From the NCBI GenBank assembly GCA_903847975.1, contig CAINFC010000042.1, forward strand, positions 31,915 through 95,914: 64,000 bases of DNA. Direction: 5' to 3'. Under the pieces are notes generated by a model that made no database searches, had not been told where the DNA came from, and worked only from the letters and a program-made list of their open reading frames with translations. Within the stretch, counting starts at the first letter, position 1; each line of letters opens with the position of its first letter. A program made the translations under genes and the position numbers. The DNA is from an uncultured Acidobacteriota bacterium. GTDB taxonomy: Bacteria; Acidobacteriota; UBA6911; CAINFC01. Of the stretch, positions 15,228 through 29,919 are shown one piece after another.

Positions 15228-16450
15228 CTAGAAAGGAACATCGTTGATGCTGAAAATGGACCAGAGCATCGAGACCACCATGGTCCCGATCACGATTCCC
15301 ATAAACAGGATCATCAGCGGCTCGAACAGGGCAATCAGGCGCTGCACCGACTGCCGCACATCCCCGTCGTAGGTGTCGGCGATCTGCAAAAGCATGACGT
15401 CCAGCTTCCCGGACTCCTCGCCGACACGCAGCAGGTGAATCGCCAGGGCGGGGAAAACTCCCGTAGCCTGAATCGGATTGGTCAGGCCTTCTCCTTTTTT
15501 CACCCCCATGCGTATGGGATCCATGGCATTGGCGATCGACTTGTTGTTGATGGTTTCCTTGACGATGGCCAGGGCCTGCAGCAGCGGAACGGCGCTGTGC
15601 AGCAGCGTGCCCAGGGTCCGCGCAAAGCGGGCCACTTCCATCTTCTGCAGCACCTTGCCCAGCAGGGGAACGCGCAGCAGGCGCGTATCCCAGCTCAGAC
15701 GGCCTTTGTCCGTCTGCACCCAGCGCCGGAAGGAGAGGTAGCCCATGGCTCCTCCCGCCAGGATCAGCCACCAGAAGGTGCTGAAGAAGTCGCTGATTCC
15801 CATCATGATCCGCATGGGCAGCGGAATGGCCACACCCACATCCGAAAAAACCTTGGCGAACTCCGGGATGACGAATACCACCAGGATGCACACCGAAGCC
15901 ACTCCGACCATGGCCAGCAGGGCCGGGTAGATCAGGGCGGAAGTGAAATAATTGCGCAGCGCCTCGGAGGCCTGCAGGAACTCCATCACCCGCTCGATCA
16001 CCTGGGTCAGGGCCCCGCTGGCTTCTCCCGCTTTGACCATGTTGGTGTACAGCTTGGGGAAGACGCGGGGGTGCTCGGCCATCGCTTCCGCCAGGGACTT
16101 TCCTCCCTTGATGTCGCGCAGCACTTTCTGGACCACCTCCCGAAAGACCTTTTTCTCGGAAAGCTCGGAAAGAATCGCCAGGCTGCGATCCAGGGGCAAC
16201 CCGGACTTGAGCAGGGTGGTGAGCTCCTGGCTGAAGAGCAGCAGGTCCTTGGTGGCCACCCGCTCCACTTTCCAGGGCATCTGGAAATTCATGGCCATCA
16301 GGGACTTCTTTTCCTCCGCGGAGCTGACCTTGATGGGCAGGAAGCCGGTGTCGCGCAGCTTGGCCAGAACGCCGGCCTGGTCGGCGGCATCCATGAAGCC
16401 TTCCGCCACCTTGCCGTCCAGGGAGGTCGCCTTGTAATAATAGGAACCCA

Positions 16451-16451
<1 letters not shown>
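15228..16451 (-). CDS. gspF: Type II secretion system inner-membrane platform protein GspF
   Basis: Polytopic platform protein that couples the ATPase to pseudopilus assembly. The 407 residues contain two T2SSF domains with three membrane helices and the conserved GLPLDRSLAIL and ESGKLDVMLLQIADTYD segments. The start is taken at 16451 because the gspE stop TGA overlaps this ATG by one base (TGATG); an ATG further upstream lies inside gspE. The sequence begins MGSYYYKAT, as expected for GspF. Confidence 0.97.
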
Positions 16452-18164
<1,713 letters not shown>

Positions 18165-18175
<11 letters not shown>

Positions 18176-18800
18176 TGATGCGAATCCTTTTCTTAAACTC
18201 GGACGGGTCCATCTGCCGGGCGGCCCGAGCGGCAATATCTCGTTTGAAGGCCCGCAGCACCACGGTGCGGTTGCGGCTGGCCTGGGTGATGTTCTGATCT
18301 ACAATATAGGCGACAATGGCGATGGAATCCGTCTCCTTCAGCTGGTTGATGGCATTCCCGTAATCGGCGATCACCCCGACCAGCCGCTCGCGGAGATCCA
18401 CGATCTTCTGCTCCCGCTCCCTGGGATCGGCCGTCTCCGGCCGGCGCATGGTGCCGAACGGGGTTTCCGTGGTGGCCGCTTTGATGTTGACCAGAAAGGA
18501 AACCGTCACCCCATAGTCGTTCAGAAAAACCCCCTTGCAGCGGTCGACCAGGGCAAAGGGGTTCGGGAAAAGCTGCCCCAGGGCCTGGTTGACGATGGCT
18601 TCGAAAATTTCGATGTCGTTGCGCATCTGCTGGTAGTTGACCTCGACGCGCCCCTGCGCCCGCCCCGTTGCGGGGGCCAGCAGGATCCCGACCCCCAGCC
18701 AGAAAAGAAGAGGCAGCAGAAGAAAGCGGTCCGGGTTCCGGCGCCGCCGGCCGAGCCCCGCGGTAACAGGGTGTGAATGTGCTTCCGAATAATGAACCAT
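18165..18800 (-). CDS. Exported protein of unknown function between anti-sigma factor and gspE
   Basis: I do not recognise this 211-residue protein. It has a basic N terminus (GRRRRNPDR), then a hydrophobic segment ending APATGRAQG that looks like a signal peptide or anchor. The mature part is soluble and mixed alpha/beta, with FEAIVNQALGQLFPNPFALV, VSFLVNIKA, a charged helix REREQKIVDLRERLVG and SIAIVAYIVDQNITQASR. The ATG at 18800 is chosen because it starts after the anti-sigma gene ends; no strong ribosome site is visible. It overlaps gspE by 11 bases. Position suggests a periplasmic partner of either the sigma/anti-sigma pair or the T2SS. Confidence 0.65.
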
Positions 18801-18825
18801 AACCGTCGATTGTAACCGAAAGTTG

Positions 18826-19479
18826 TTAATACTTGGATTGACGCATGAACCTGGCGTTCTGCTCCAGGAGAAGGCTGTTCCGCTCAATGGTCTGGTAGTA
18901 GGTCTGCTGCAGGGACCCCAGCTCCTCGCGCAGCCGGGTCAGATCGGCCTGCCGTTGATACTCCAGCGCGTCCATGGTTTTCTGCAGAAGGGAAAGTGTC
19001 TGCTGGTTCTGCCGGGCTTCCTGCTGCGAGAGGATTTTTTCCAGGGAAACCAGGACCTCCGGCCCGAGGGTCGGAGAGGGCAGCGGATTCCGGACGGGCT
19101 CCGCCGCGGCGGGGGTGAGCCACGCCGATTGCAGGGCAACCGTTCCCTCCCCCCAGGCCAGCTGCACTCTACCCAGGACGACCCCCAAAGCCAGCAGCAG
19201 CAGGGCGGCGGCATAAGCCATCGACGGCCGGAACCAGGGGGGCAGGGAGAGCGAAAGCCAGGGCGACTTCCGGGCCTGCGGCTTCAGGAAAACCAGCCGT
19301 TCCGGCGGCTCCTCATCCTTCCAAAGAGAAAAGGTATGGCGTGTTTCCCGCAGGTCCAGGTACTCCGCCGCACACTGCGGACACCGGGAGAAGTGCTCCC
19401 GGAAACCGGGTGGCAGAGAGCCCGCCTCCTCCCCGTAGAGCAGATCGATCAGAACCGGCCGCGCTTCCTGGCATTCCAT
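18826..19479 (-). CDS. Zinc-finger anti-sigma factor with transmembrane helix and coiled-coil periplasmic tail
   Basis: Likely holds the adjacent ECF sigma factor inactive at the inner membrane. The 217-residue protein begins MECQEARPVLIDLLYGEEAG and has the ZAS motif H-x3-C-x2-C (HFSRCPQC) near residues 29-36. A membrane helix (about 86-103) follows. The external part includes a long Gln/Leu/Arg-rich coiled coil (about 140-215). It starts 37 bases after the sigma gene stops. The coiled-coil tail is unusual for a sensor domain and may bind another envelope protein. Confidence 0.8.
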   Translation of the reverse strand: MECQEARPVLIDLLYGEEAGSLPPGFREHFSRCPQCAAEYLDLRETRHTFSLWKDEEPPERLVFLKPQARKSPWLSLSLPPWFRPSMAYAAALLLLALGVVLGRVQLAWGEGTVALQSAWLTPAAAEPVRNPLPSPTLGPEVLVSLEKILSQQEARQNQQTLSLLQKTMDALEYQRQADLTRLREELGSLQQTYYQTIERNSLLLEQNARFMRQSKY

Positions 19480-19516
19480 ATGAAGTCTCCCTCTTTCCTG
19501 ATCCGTTCCGCAGGAT

Positions 19517-20119
19517 CTATTTCGAAACCGTTTCCGCCGGGGCCCGACGCTGTTCCCACTGCCGCCGCATGGCCTCCAGCCCCAGATAAAGCCGCGATTT
19601 GACCGTACTGACCGGACTGCCGAGCACCTCGGCGATTTCGTGAAACTTCAGCCCTTCGTACTCCTTGAGGATCAGCACCACCCGCTGCTCTTCGGACAGC
19701 TGGGCCATCGCCTGGCGCACCCAGAGCTCGCCCTCCCGCCGGGCCAGAATCTGCTCGGGATTCAAGGATGCTTCGCCGGAGCGCTTCTGCATCTGCAGAT
19801 CGGCCGTCTCCAGGTTTTCGGGCTCGTCGATAGGCACCATGCGCCGGCCGCCGGTGGACCGGACCCGCATGCGGCAGGCGTTCAAAGCAATGGAGTACAG
19901 CCAGGAGGAGAACCTCTCCGGCTCCCGAAGGGAGGAAAGGCGCTGGAAGGCGCTGGTGAATACGTCCTGGCAGAGATCCTGCGCTTCCTCCCGGTTTCCG
20001 CGGTAGCGCAGGACAAAATTGTAAATTCTTTTTTCCCACCTGCGCACCAGGATATTGAAGCCCTCCTGGTCGCCGGACAGATACCGGGAGACCAGCTGGC
20101 CGTCGGTCAGCTCGTTCAT
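19517..20119 (-). CDS. ECF-family RNA polymerase sigma factor
   Basis: Extracytoplasmic-function sigma factor of 200 residues. Region 2 spans about 20-90 (EEAQDLCQDVFTSAFQRL, FSSWLYSIALNACR). Region 4 is near 135-185 (LSEEQRVVLILKEYEGLKF, then EIAEVLGSPVSTVKSRLYLG). The cognate anti-sigma gene follows 37 bases later, then the T2SS genes. This order suggests that the sigma factor controls its own cluster. The 108-base upstream gap after guaB has no convincing ECF promoter that I could confirm by eye. Confidence 0.93.
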   Translation of the reverse strand: MNELTDGQLVSRYLSGDQEGFNILVRRWEKRIYNFVLRYRGNREEAQDLCQDVFTSAFQRLSSLREPERFSSWLYSIALNACRMRVRSTGGRRMVPIDEPENLETADLQMQKRSGEASLNPEQILARREGELWVRQAMAQLSEEQRVVLILKEYEGLKFHEIAEVLGSPVSTVKSRLYLGLEAMRRQWEQRRAPAETVSK

Positions 20120-20227
20120 TTTCGTTGGTACCGCGCTTCACATCCAGGCATGATGCGGCAGAAAAGAAAAAAGTCGGACGGGCCCGCAGAAAAATCACAA
20201 AAACAGGACTTCCGACGGAGGGGGCCG

Positions 20228-24362
<4,135 letters not shown>

Positions 24363-24393
24363 GGGAAAATGGCCGTTCCGGGAAACTCATGAT

Positions 24394-24418
24394 TGCCATC
24401 ATGAAATCATGAATGGCA
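24394..24418. promoter_or_regulatory. Palindrome in the divergent secA / proline dehydrogenase intergenic region
   Basis: TGCCAT-c-ATGA-aa-TCAT-ga-ATGGCA forms a nearly perfect dyad in the 107-bp gap between two divergent genes, with extra CATGAT copies flanking it. A TATAAT on the minus strand (24453-24458) is a possible secA -10 box. The dyad is a candidate operator; no regulator can be named. Confidence 0.4.
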
Positions 24419-24469
24419 TGTTGTATCGGATCCCAAACTTTATAAACTTTTTATTATATCAAAAATCTC

Positions 24470-25384
24470 ATGCTTAAAAGCCTGGTCTATGCGCTCTCGG
24501 ATAATCGGACCATCACCGGATTTCTCTCCCGCCGCGGAATGAGCAGCGGCTTTGCCCGGCGTTTCGTGGCCGGCGAAACCCTGGAGGATGCCGTCCGCTG
24601 CGTCCGGGAGCTCAACGGCAAGGGTATACCATGCAGCCTGAACTTCCTCGGCGAGCATGTCAAGGACCGCCGCATGGCGGCCGCTGTAGTGGACAGTTAC
24701 CTGGCGGCGCTCGACGGGATTCAGGAGCAAAAGCTGGACAGCAACCTCTCAGTCAAGCCTTCCCAGCTCGGCCTGGACATCGACTTCGACTTCTGTCTCG
24801 CCAACCTGCAGACGGTCATGGAGCGGGCCGCCCGGTACGGCCTGTTTGTCCGGATTGACATGGAAGGATCGGAGTACACCGAGCGGACCCTCGAACTGCA
24901 CCGGAAAATCCGCGAACGGTTTCCCCTTGTGGGAACTGTCATTCAATCCATGCTCCGCCGAAGCGCAGGGGATATCCGTGACCTGAATGCCATGAAATCC
25001 CGGGTCCGCCTGGTCAAGGGAGCTTACAAGGAACCCCCTGCCGTCGCCTTCCAGAAGAAATCGGAGGTGGACGAGTGGTTTCAGCGCCTGAGCGAAATGC
25101 TGCTCCGGGATGGGGTCTTCCCGGCCCTGGCCACACAGGACCCGGCGATGATCGACCATGCGGTCCGCTTTGCGGACCGAAACCGGATCCCGAAAGAAAG
25201 CTATGAGTTCCAGATGATTCTGGGAGTGCGGCGCGACCTGCAGGAATCGCTGAAAAAAGAAGGCTACGGGGTCCGGGTGTACGTCCCCTTCGGCAAGCAG
25301 TGGCTTCCTTATTTCATGCGCCGCCTGGCGGAGCGGCCGGCCAACATTCTTTTTGTCCTCCGCAACCTGATTGCGGAAAGGTAA
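24470..25384 (+). CDS. Proline dehydrogenase
   Basis: FAD enzyme that oxidises L-proline to pyrroline-5-carboxylate at the membrane. This is the short monofunctional form of 304 residues, without the PutA aldehyde dehydrogenase part. TIM-barrel motifs include VRIDMEGSEYTERTLEL (about 144), RLVKGAYKEP (about 181), EFQMILGVRRDL (about 244) and VRVYVPFGKQWLPYFMRRLAERP near the end, the last being the substrate-binding R-R-x-x-E-R. The ATG has no clear ribosome site (AAAAATCTC upstream), so translation may be leaderless. No pyrroline-5-carboxylate dehydrogenase gene is in the window. It is convergent with an unknown gene 23 bases downstream. Confidence 0.92.
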   Translation: MLKSLVYALSDNRTITGFLSRRGMSSGFARRFVAGETLEDAVRCVRELNGKGIPCSLNFLGEHVKDRRMAAAVVDSYLAALDGIQEQKLDSNLSVKPSQLGLDIDFDFCLANLQTVMERAARYGLFVRIDMEGSEYTERTLELHRKIRERFPLVGTVIQSMLRRSAGDIRDLNAMKSRVRLVKGAYKEPPAVAFQKKSEVDEWFQRLSEMLLRDGVFPALATQDPAMIDHAVRFADRNRIPKESYEFQMILGVRRDLQESLKKEGYGVRVYVPFGKQWLPYFMRRLAERPANILFVLRNLIAER

Positions 25385-25400
25385 GCGGCGCGCGCGCCGC
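25385..25400. repeat. 16-bp perfect GC palindrome between convergent genes
   Basis: GCGGCGCGCGCGCCGC lies in the 23-base gap between the proline dehydrogenase stop and the convergent unknown gene. It could form a cruciform or act as a weak terminator; there is no T tract. Confidence 0.6.
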
Positions 25401-25407
25401 AGATCGC

Positions 25408-25833
25408 CTACTTCCCGGGCAATCCGCCCATCCACCCGCTGCGGTGCGGATCGAGGCCCGGCACGCTTCTCCGGACGAGGAGCGCCCCCTCGGGTCCGGC
25501 CTGAGACCAGTGCCCCGCATAGCAGAAGCGGCGGTTGGCAAGCGGGGCCCGTTCGGGGGGAAAATCCAGAAAAAGGATCCGGTCCCCCTTCTGCAGGCGG
25601 CACTCGACCTCCGACCGGCCGTCTTCGGCAGGCACGAAGATGGAGTGCGAACCTTCCCCGATGGTCAGCAGCGTGGGAACCGCGGGATGATGCGGGTCGG
25701 CTGCCTCCCCCGGCTTCTTCTCGACGTGGATCGGCGCCTCCGCCTCCCGGCAGTACTCCGCCGTCAGGTCCAGCGTCCCGAAGCGGGCCAGGCCGGTTTC
25801 CGGATCGGTGATCACCGCAACGACTCTTTCCAT
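25408..25833 (-). CDS. Small hypothetical protein
   Basis: I do not recognise this 141-residue protein. The start at 25833 is decided by CAGGAGG five bases upstream; longer in-frame versions start in the repeat island and lack such a site. It begins MERVVAVITDPETGLARFG, is cytoplasmic by composition, has no cysteine-rich or membrane motif, and contains a beta-rich stretch (LLTIGEGSHSIFVPAEDG, CRLQKGDRILFLDFPPE). It ends 23 bases from the convergent proline dehydrogenase gene. Coding is supported by the ribosome site and sensible composition, not by family recognition. Confidence 0.6.
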   Translation of the reverse strand: MERVVAVITDPETGLARFGTLDLTAEYCREAEAPIHVEKKPGEAADPHHPAVPTLLTIGEGSHSIFVPAEDGRSEVECRLQKGDRILFLDFPPERAPLANRRFCYAGHWSQAGPEGALLVRRSVPGLDPHRSGWMGGLPGK

Positions 25834-25988
25834 ATCAGCCTCCTGTTCTCGATTGGCAATTTCAATTTTCACCCAAAGAATATAAGAATCGCCGCAAGAA
25901 AGGAAGGTGTCCGGGCGCTCCTGACCTGGAGCGGGGCTTCCGGCCTTGCCTACCGAAAAGCCGGAGCGGAAAAAAGTCTGCCTCATGA

Positions 25989-26210
25989 TGTTCTGCCGTC
26001 CCGATGGGACCTGCCCCGTGCGGGAGCCAACCCGTCAATGAATTGCCGGGCCACAATCCTGTCATCCCTTACGGGGCTTGCACCCCGGAATAACAGTCGT
26101 GTGCCGGTAAACGAAGGGCCTTCCGAGTCCATGGCGGAGCACAACGGTGCGATATCCGCTATTTTGCCACTTGGGACGCACCCGCAAGCCCCGTCAGGGA
26201 CGGCAGAACA
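25989..26210. repeat. 222-bp palindromic repeat element bounded by 14-bp inverted repeats
   Basis: TGTTCTGCCGTCCC at 25989-26002 and its exact reverse complement at 26197-26210 bound the element, and weaker matching continues outward. Inside are short inverted motifs such as GTCCC-gat-GGGAC and complementary CCTTACGGGGCTTGC / GCAAGCCCCGTCAGGG segments. There is no open frame of substance. It lies in the 789-bp gap (25834-26622) between the unknown gene and the Oar-like receptor gene, which holds only repeats and a terminator. Confidence 0.65.
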
Positions 26211-26220
26211 CAACAATACG

Positions 26221-26560
26221 GACTTCTTGCACCTCTATCAGAAAAGAGGGCCCGGCAAAAAGTCTCAGAACCCCGAAAGGGGCTCCGGATCACAGCCCGG
26301 GGTTGCGCCTCACAGGCGCTACCCCGGGTAGGCGGATTTGTTTAAAACCCAGCCCTGAAAGGGCTGCGCAAACACCTGCCATGGCTGAATTTTGCGCAAC
26401 CCTTTCAGGGTTGACGCCAAAGGGTGTCCCTGCCCGGCGCAGGCGCGACGGGCACCAACCCCAGGCTGTGTTACGAAGCCCTTTCAGGGCTATCCCCAAC
26501 GGAAATTCGATGATGTGGGACTTTTTACCGCTTCATCAGAAAAGATGGCCCGGCACAAAG
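26221..26560. repeat. Palindrome cluster flanked by two 42-bp direct repeats
   Basis: Segments 26221-26262 and 26519-26560 are direct copies (34 of 42 bases; the last 26 match at 24). Between them lie ACCCCGAAAGGGGCT, a nested hairpin CCCGGGGT-t-GCGCCT-cac-AGGCGC-t-ACCCCGGG (about 26296-26327), and three CCCTgaAAGGG-type palindromes (near 26352, 26400 and 26479). The outer copies resemble the ends of the 3033-3202 element. The irregular spacing argues against CRISPR. Confidence 0.65.
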
Positions 26561-26561
26561 A

Positions 26562-26593
26562 AAAGGCCTCCTGCCTTGCGGCAGGAGGCCTTT
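26562..26593 (-). terminator. Intrinsic terminator of the first Oar-like receptor gene
   Basis: A 14-bp perfect stem (AAAGGCCTCCTGCC with its complement, TTGC loop) is followed on the minus strand by TTTTCTTTG. It stands 29 bases after the stop at 26623. Confidence 0.85.
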
Positions 26594-26622
26594 GGCGGAT
26601 GCAGGTTCCAGTCGGGAGGCGC

Positions 26623-29600
26623 CTAGAAGATCAGGCGCAGTCCCAGCTGTAGAATACGAGGGTCGGTGGTACTGGTCACCTGGCCAAAGTTGGAACTTCC
26701 GACGGTCGTGGACACACCCCAGAAAGAACGGTGATTGGGCATGTTGTACATTTCCGCCCGGAATTCCAGCTTCATCCCCTCCCGGATCGGGAAGTATTTC
26801 TGGGCCGACATATCCCAGTTGTTCATACCCGGTCCGACAACGGAAAAGCGCCCCACGTTTCCGTGTGTTCCCGCAGCAGGAACCGCAAAAGCAGCGGTAT
26901 TGAAAAAACGGTCGGCGGTCTTCTCGTCAACCTGCCAGTCGGCCACCTGGTTGGGTCTTTGCGTGCCCTGGGAGGTGCCGGCCACATCGCCGCTGATGGT
27001 AATGGTCATGGGCCGTCCGGACTGCAGGGTGGTTACCCCGGACAGCTGCCAGCCGCCAAACGCTTTTTTATACCAGGTATTTGCCTCCAGCCAGAAAGGC
27101 AGAGGGTAGATATAGCTGAACACGAAGACCTGGCGACGGTCGAAGCTGGAAAGGGAACGGTCCCGGCGCCAGTCGTAGCTGTACATGGGTGTTTCGCTGT
27201 AACCGGTGGCGTCGGCAATGTTCTTGGACCAGGTGTAAGCGATATTGACCAGGCCGCCGGTCTTGAAGTTCTTGCGGAACTGGGTTTGCAGGGAGTGGTA
27301 GTTGAACGTTCCCTGGGTGACCAGCTGGTTGATCGTTCCGTAGCCCTTGTAAGGACGCAGAGCGGCAGGATCAATACCGGGATTCTTCTGGCGGGTTCCT
27401 TCCGGAAGCTGGTTGATATCCAGGCCCATGTACTGGTTGTACCCCATGCTGCCCACGTAGGCGACATCCAGCATCGTGTCCGCCGTCAGCTTATGCTGAA
27501 CACCCATGCTCCAGTTCTGGACCGTGGGTACCTTTACGTTGACATCGTACGAACTGATATTCATCGGCAGCAGTTTCGTTCCGCCCCCCTGTGGATTTTC
27601 CAGATTGGCGCTGTAGATAGTGGTATCTTTTACGAAGGGAGGATTGTTGATCCGTCCGAAGACAAAGTTCCCCTGCACCCGCTCAAAGAACATCCCGTAG
27701 CCGCCGCGCAGCACGGTTTTCTGCTGACCGGTCAGGTCGTAGGCAAACCCGAGCCGCGGCCCGAAAGTACCCAGGTCATAAGGGGAAATCTCCTTGGGAA
27801 GCCCGCGGAACAGGCCCTTGTAAAGGGGATCGCTGGCATTGGGTATGCGGGACAGTGCCGCAGCCGGGAAAGAGCTCCCTCCGACCACCAGTCCGTTGAT
27901 CGGATCTCCGCTGTTGGCCACCAGGGTGCCGTCGTTATTGACCTTCATGGCCTTGGCGCTGTCGAAGAACCGGGGTGCGAAAACCACCGCGTTCTGCAGC
28001 TGAGCGTACTGCGGCTGCATCAGGGCGTACCGCGCACCGAAATCGAAGGACAACCGCTTGGAGGCCTTCCAGTTGTCGGAAGCATACATTTCGATCTGTG
28101 TAAAGCGGAACCAGCCTTCCCGGCCGGAACTGGCCTCGTTGTACGTGGCGAAATTACCCAGCAGGGCATCGGCCAGAGCGTTTCCGGAATACAGGGCATG
28201 TCCGCTGGCATAGCTGACCGTACCGTTTACCGCCGGCTGATTATCCTGGTTTTTACGGCTGCGCATGATCAGGATGCCGGTTTTAAAGGTGTGACTGCCG
28301 ATGACCTTGGAGAAATCATCCTTGAACTGGAAAACCCGGTTGAAGTTCTGCCAGATAGCTGCCGTTACGCTCAAGCCGTTGAATCCGGCGATATTCAGCG
28401 TGGGAATGGCGTTGTTAACGCCGTAAATCATCGGGTAGTTGACGCCCTGCCCCGAGCGGCTGAAGTCCTTGATAAACACCGGATTCGGCTTGAAATTGAT
28501 TTGAGCGATCACATTTCCGGTGGCCGTTACCTGAAAAGTGTTCACTGTGGTCGGGCTGGCCACCCAGGTCCATTTGGTGCTGGCATTGGAGCCGGGGATC
28601 TGACGGTCGTAGGTAACCGGCGTAGCCGTGTTTTGCAGCTGGAAGAAGGCATCGCGCATGTAATGCACCGCAAACTGGTGAGCGGTGCTGAGGTTGTAAT
28701 CCACCTTATAGATGTACTGATTTACGTTCAGCGGATTGGGCGCCTCGAACACATAGTTGCCCCCCGAACCGGTGTAATTCGGCATCGGATAGTTATCCAC
28801 CAGGCGCTTGCTGTTCTTGCTGAAACGGGTGGCCGGAATGATTCCTCCCGGGAAAGGCTGCCCGGTCAGAGGATCCTTGGGCCAGGCCGAAGAAGCCAGC
28901 GCGGAAAAATCCCCGTTGCGCTGCGCCGCCGTGGGAACCGTCCAGAAGGTGGGAGCGCCCTTGCGCAGACGCTTGAATTCCATGGCCGTGAAAAAGAACA
29001 GCTTGTTCTTTTCGGTGTTGAACCTGCCGGGAATAAAGATCGGCCCTCCCAGGCTGCCGCCGAAATCGTTCCAGCGCAGCGTCTGTTTCTTATTGGCTTT
29101 GGGCAGGTTGAAGGTTCGGGCATCGAAGGCGTCGTTGCGCACATATTCGTAAACGCCCCCGTGAAAGCTTTGGGTGCCGCTCTTCAGGGCCAGATTGATG
29201 ATCGCCCCGGAGTTCTGCCCGTATTCGGCGTTGTAATTGGTAGTCAACACCTTGAACTCGGCGATGGCATCGGGACTGACGTTGACGAAGTTGTTGCCCC
29301 CTCCGCCGTTGTCCTTGTTGTCGGCACCGTCGACATTCCAGGACTGGGTGTAGTCGCGCCCGCCGTTGATGTTCTGGCCGCTGGCATTGGATCCGTATCC
29401 GCCGAGCAGATCGAAACCGCTGCGGGTGCTGGAGGAAACGCCCGGCAGCAGAGCCAGAAGCTGGATGTAATTGCGGCCGTTGAGCTGCAGCAGCGTCGCC
29501 TGATCGCCGGTCACCAGGCGGCCGACTTCGCCGGTGGTGGTTTCCACCATGGCGCTGTCGGCGGTGACGCTGATCGACTCGGTCAGCGTTCCGATTTCCA

Positions 29601-29919
29601 TGCGAACGTCGATATTCAGCTTGGATCCGACGGTTACATTAACGCCGGTCTGCTGAAATTTTTTGAAGCCCTGCACTTCGCAGGTGATTTCGTAGGAACC
29701 GATAGGGATATTATTGATAACGTAGTAGCCGTTATCGGCGGTCGCCGCCGTACGGGGCATCCGGGTCTCCGTGTGGATTGCGGTTACCGTGGCTCCCGGG
29801 ACTGCCGCACCGCTGGGGTCATGAACAAATCCTGAAATCTGCTGGGAAGTGTACTGCGCCATGGCAACGGGGGCCATCAGCAGGATCAGGAGAATAAAAG
29901 TAAAACATCTGGCCTTCAT
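26623..29919 (-). CDS. Oar-like TonB-dependent outer-membrane receptor (copy 1)
   Basis: A large outer-membrane receptor of 1098 residues. A signal peptide ends near VAMAQ (residue 22). Next come a carboxypeptidase-regulatory-like domain (about 27-105: SGFVHDPSGAAVPGATVTA, GSYEITCEVQGFKKF), a plug region with NGGRDYTQSWNVDGADN and a long beta-barrel ending in LRLIF, the aromatic C terminus needed for Bam insertion. This architecture is widespread in Acidobacteria and myxobacterial Oar proteins and is associated with uptake of glycans or peptides. No TonB box is obvious. It has its own strong terminator and is not in an operon. Ligand unknown. Confidence 0.88.
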   Translation of the reverse strand: MKARCFTFILLILLMAPVAMAQYTSQQISGFVHDPSGAAVPGATVTAIHTETRMPRTAATADNGYYVINNIPIGSYEITCEVQGFKKFQQTGVNVTVGSKLNIDVRMEIGTLTESISVTADSAMVETTTGEVGRLVTGDQATLLQLNGRNYIQLLALLPGVSSSTRSGFDLLGGYGSNASGQNINGGRDYTQSWNVDGADNKDNGGGGNNFVNVSPDAIAEFKVLTTNYNAEYGQNSGAIINLALKSGTQSFHGGVYEYVRNDAFDARTFNLPKANKKQTLRWNDFGGSLGGPIFIPGRFNTEKNKLFFFTAMEFKRLRKGAPTFWTVPTAAQRNGDFSALASSAWPKDPLTGQPFPGGIIPATRFSKNSKRLVDNYPMPNYTGSGGNYVFEAPNPLNVNQYIYKVDYNLSTAHQFAVHYMRDAFFQLQNTATPVTYDRQIPGSNASTKWTWVASPTTVNTFQVTATGNVIAQINFKPNPVFIKDFSRSGQGVNYPMIYGVNNAIPTLNIAGFNGLSVTAAIWQNFNRVFQFKDDFSKVIGSHTFKTGILIMRSRKNQDNQPAVNGTVSYASGHALYSGNALADALLGNFATYNEASSGREGWFRFTQIEMYASDNWKASKRLSFDFGARYALMQPQYAQLQNAVVFAPRFFDSAKAMKVNNDGTLVANSGDPINGLVVGGSSFPAAALSRIPNASDPLYKGLFRGLPKEISPYDLGTFGPRLGFAYDLTGQQKTVLRGGYGMFFERVQGNFVFGRINNPPFVKDTTIYSANLENPQGGGTKLLPMNISSYDVNVKVPTVQNWSMGVQHKLTADTMLDVAYVGSMGYNQYMGLDINQLPEGTRQKNPGIDPAALRPYKGYGTINQLVTQGTFNYHSLQTQFRKNFKTGGLVNIAYTWSKNIADATGYSETPMYSYDWRRDRSLSSFDRRQVFVFSYIYPLPFWLEANTWYKKAFGGWQLSGVTTLQSGRPMTITISGDVAGTSQGTQRPNQVADWQVDEKTADRFFNTAAFAVPAAGTHGNVGRFSVVGPGMNNWDMSAQKYFPIREGMKLEFRAEMYNMPNHRSFWGVSTTVGSSNFGQVTSTTDPRILQLGLRLIF

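Noticed and set aside
26340..26490. Repeated CCCTTTCAGGG / CCCTGAAAGGG units as a CRISPR array
   Set aside because: Units are short palindromes in mixed orientation with irregular spacing, no constant 25-37 bp repeat and no cas genes.
26731..29835. Long plus-strand frame opposite the first Oar-like receptor gene
   Set aside because: Antisense shadow of a clearly coding gene; no signal, motif or ribosome site.
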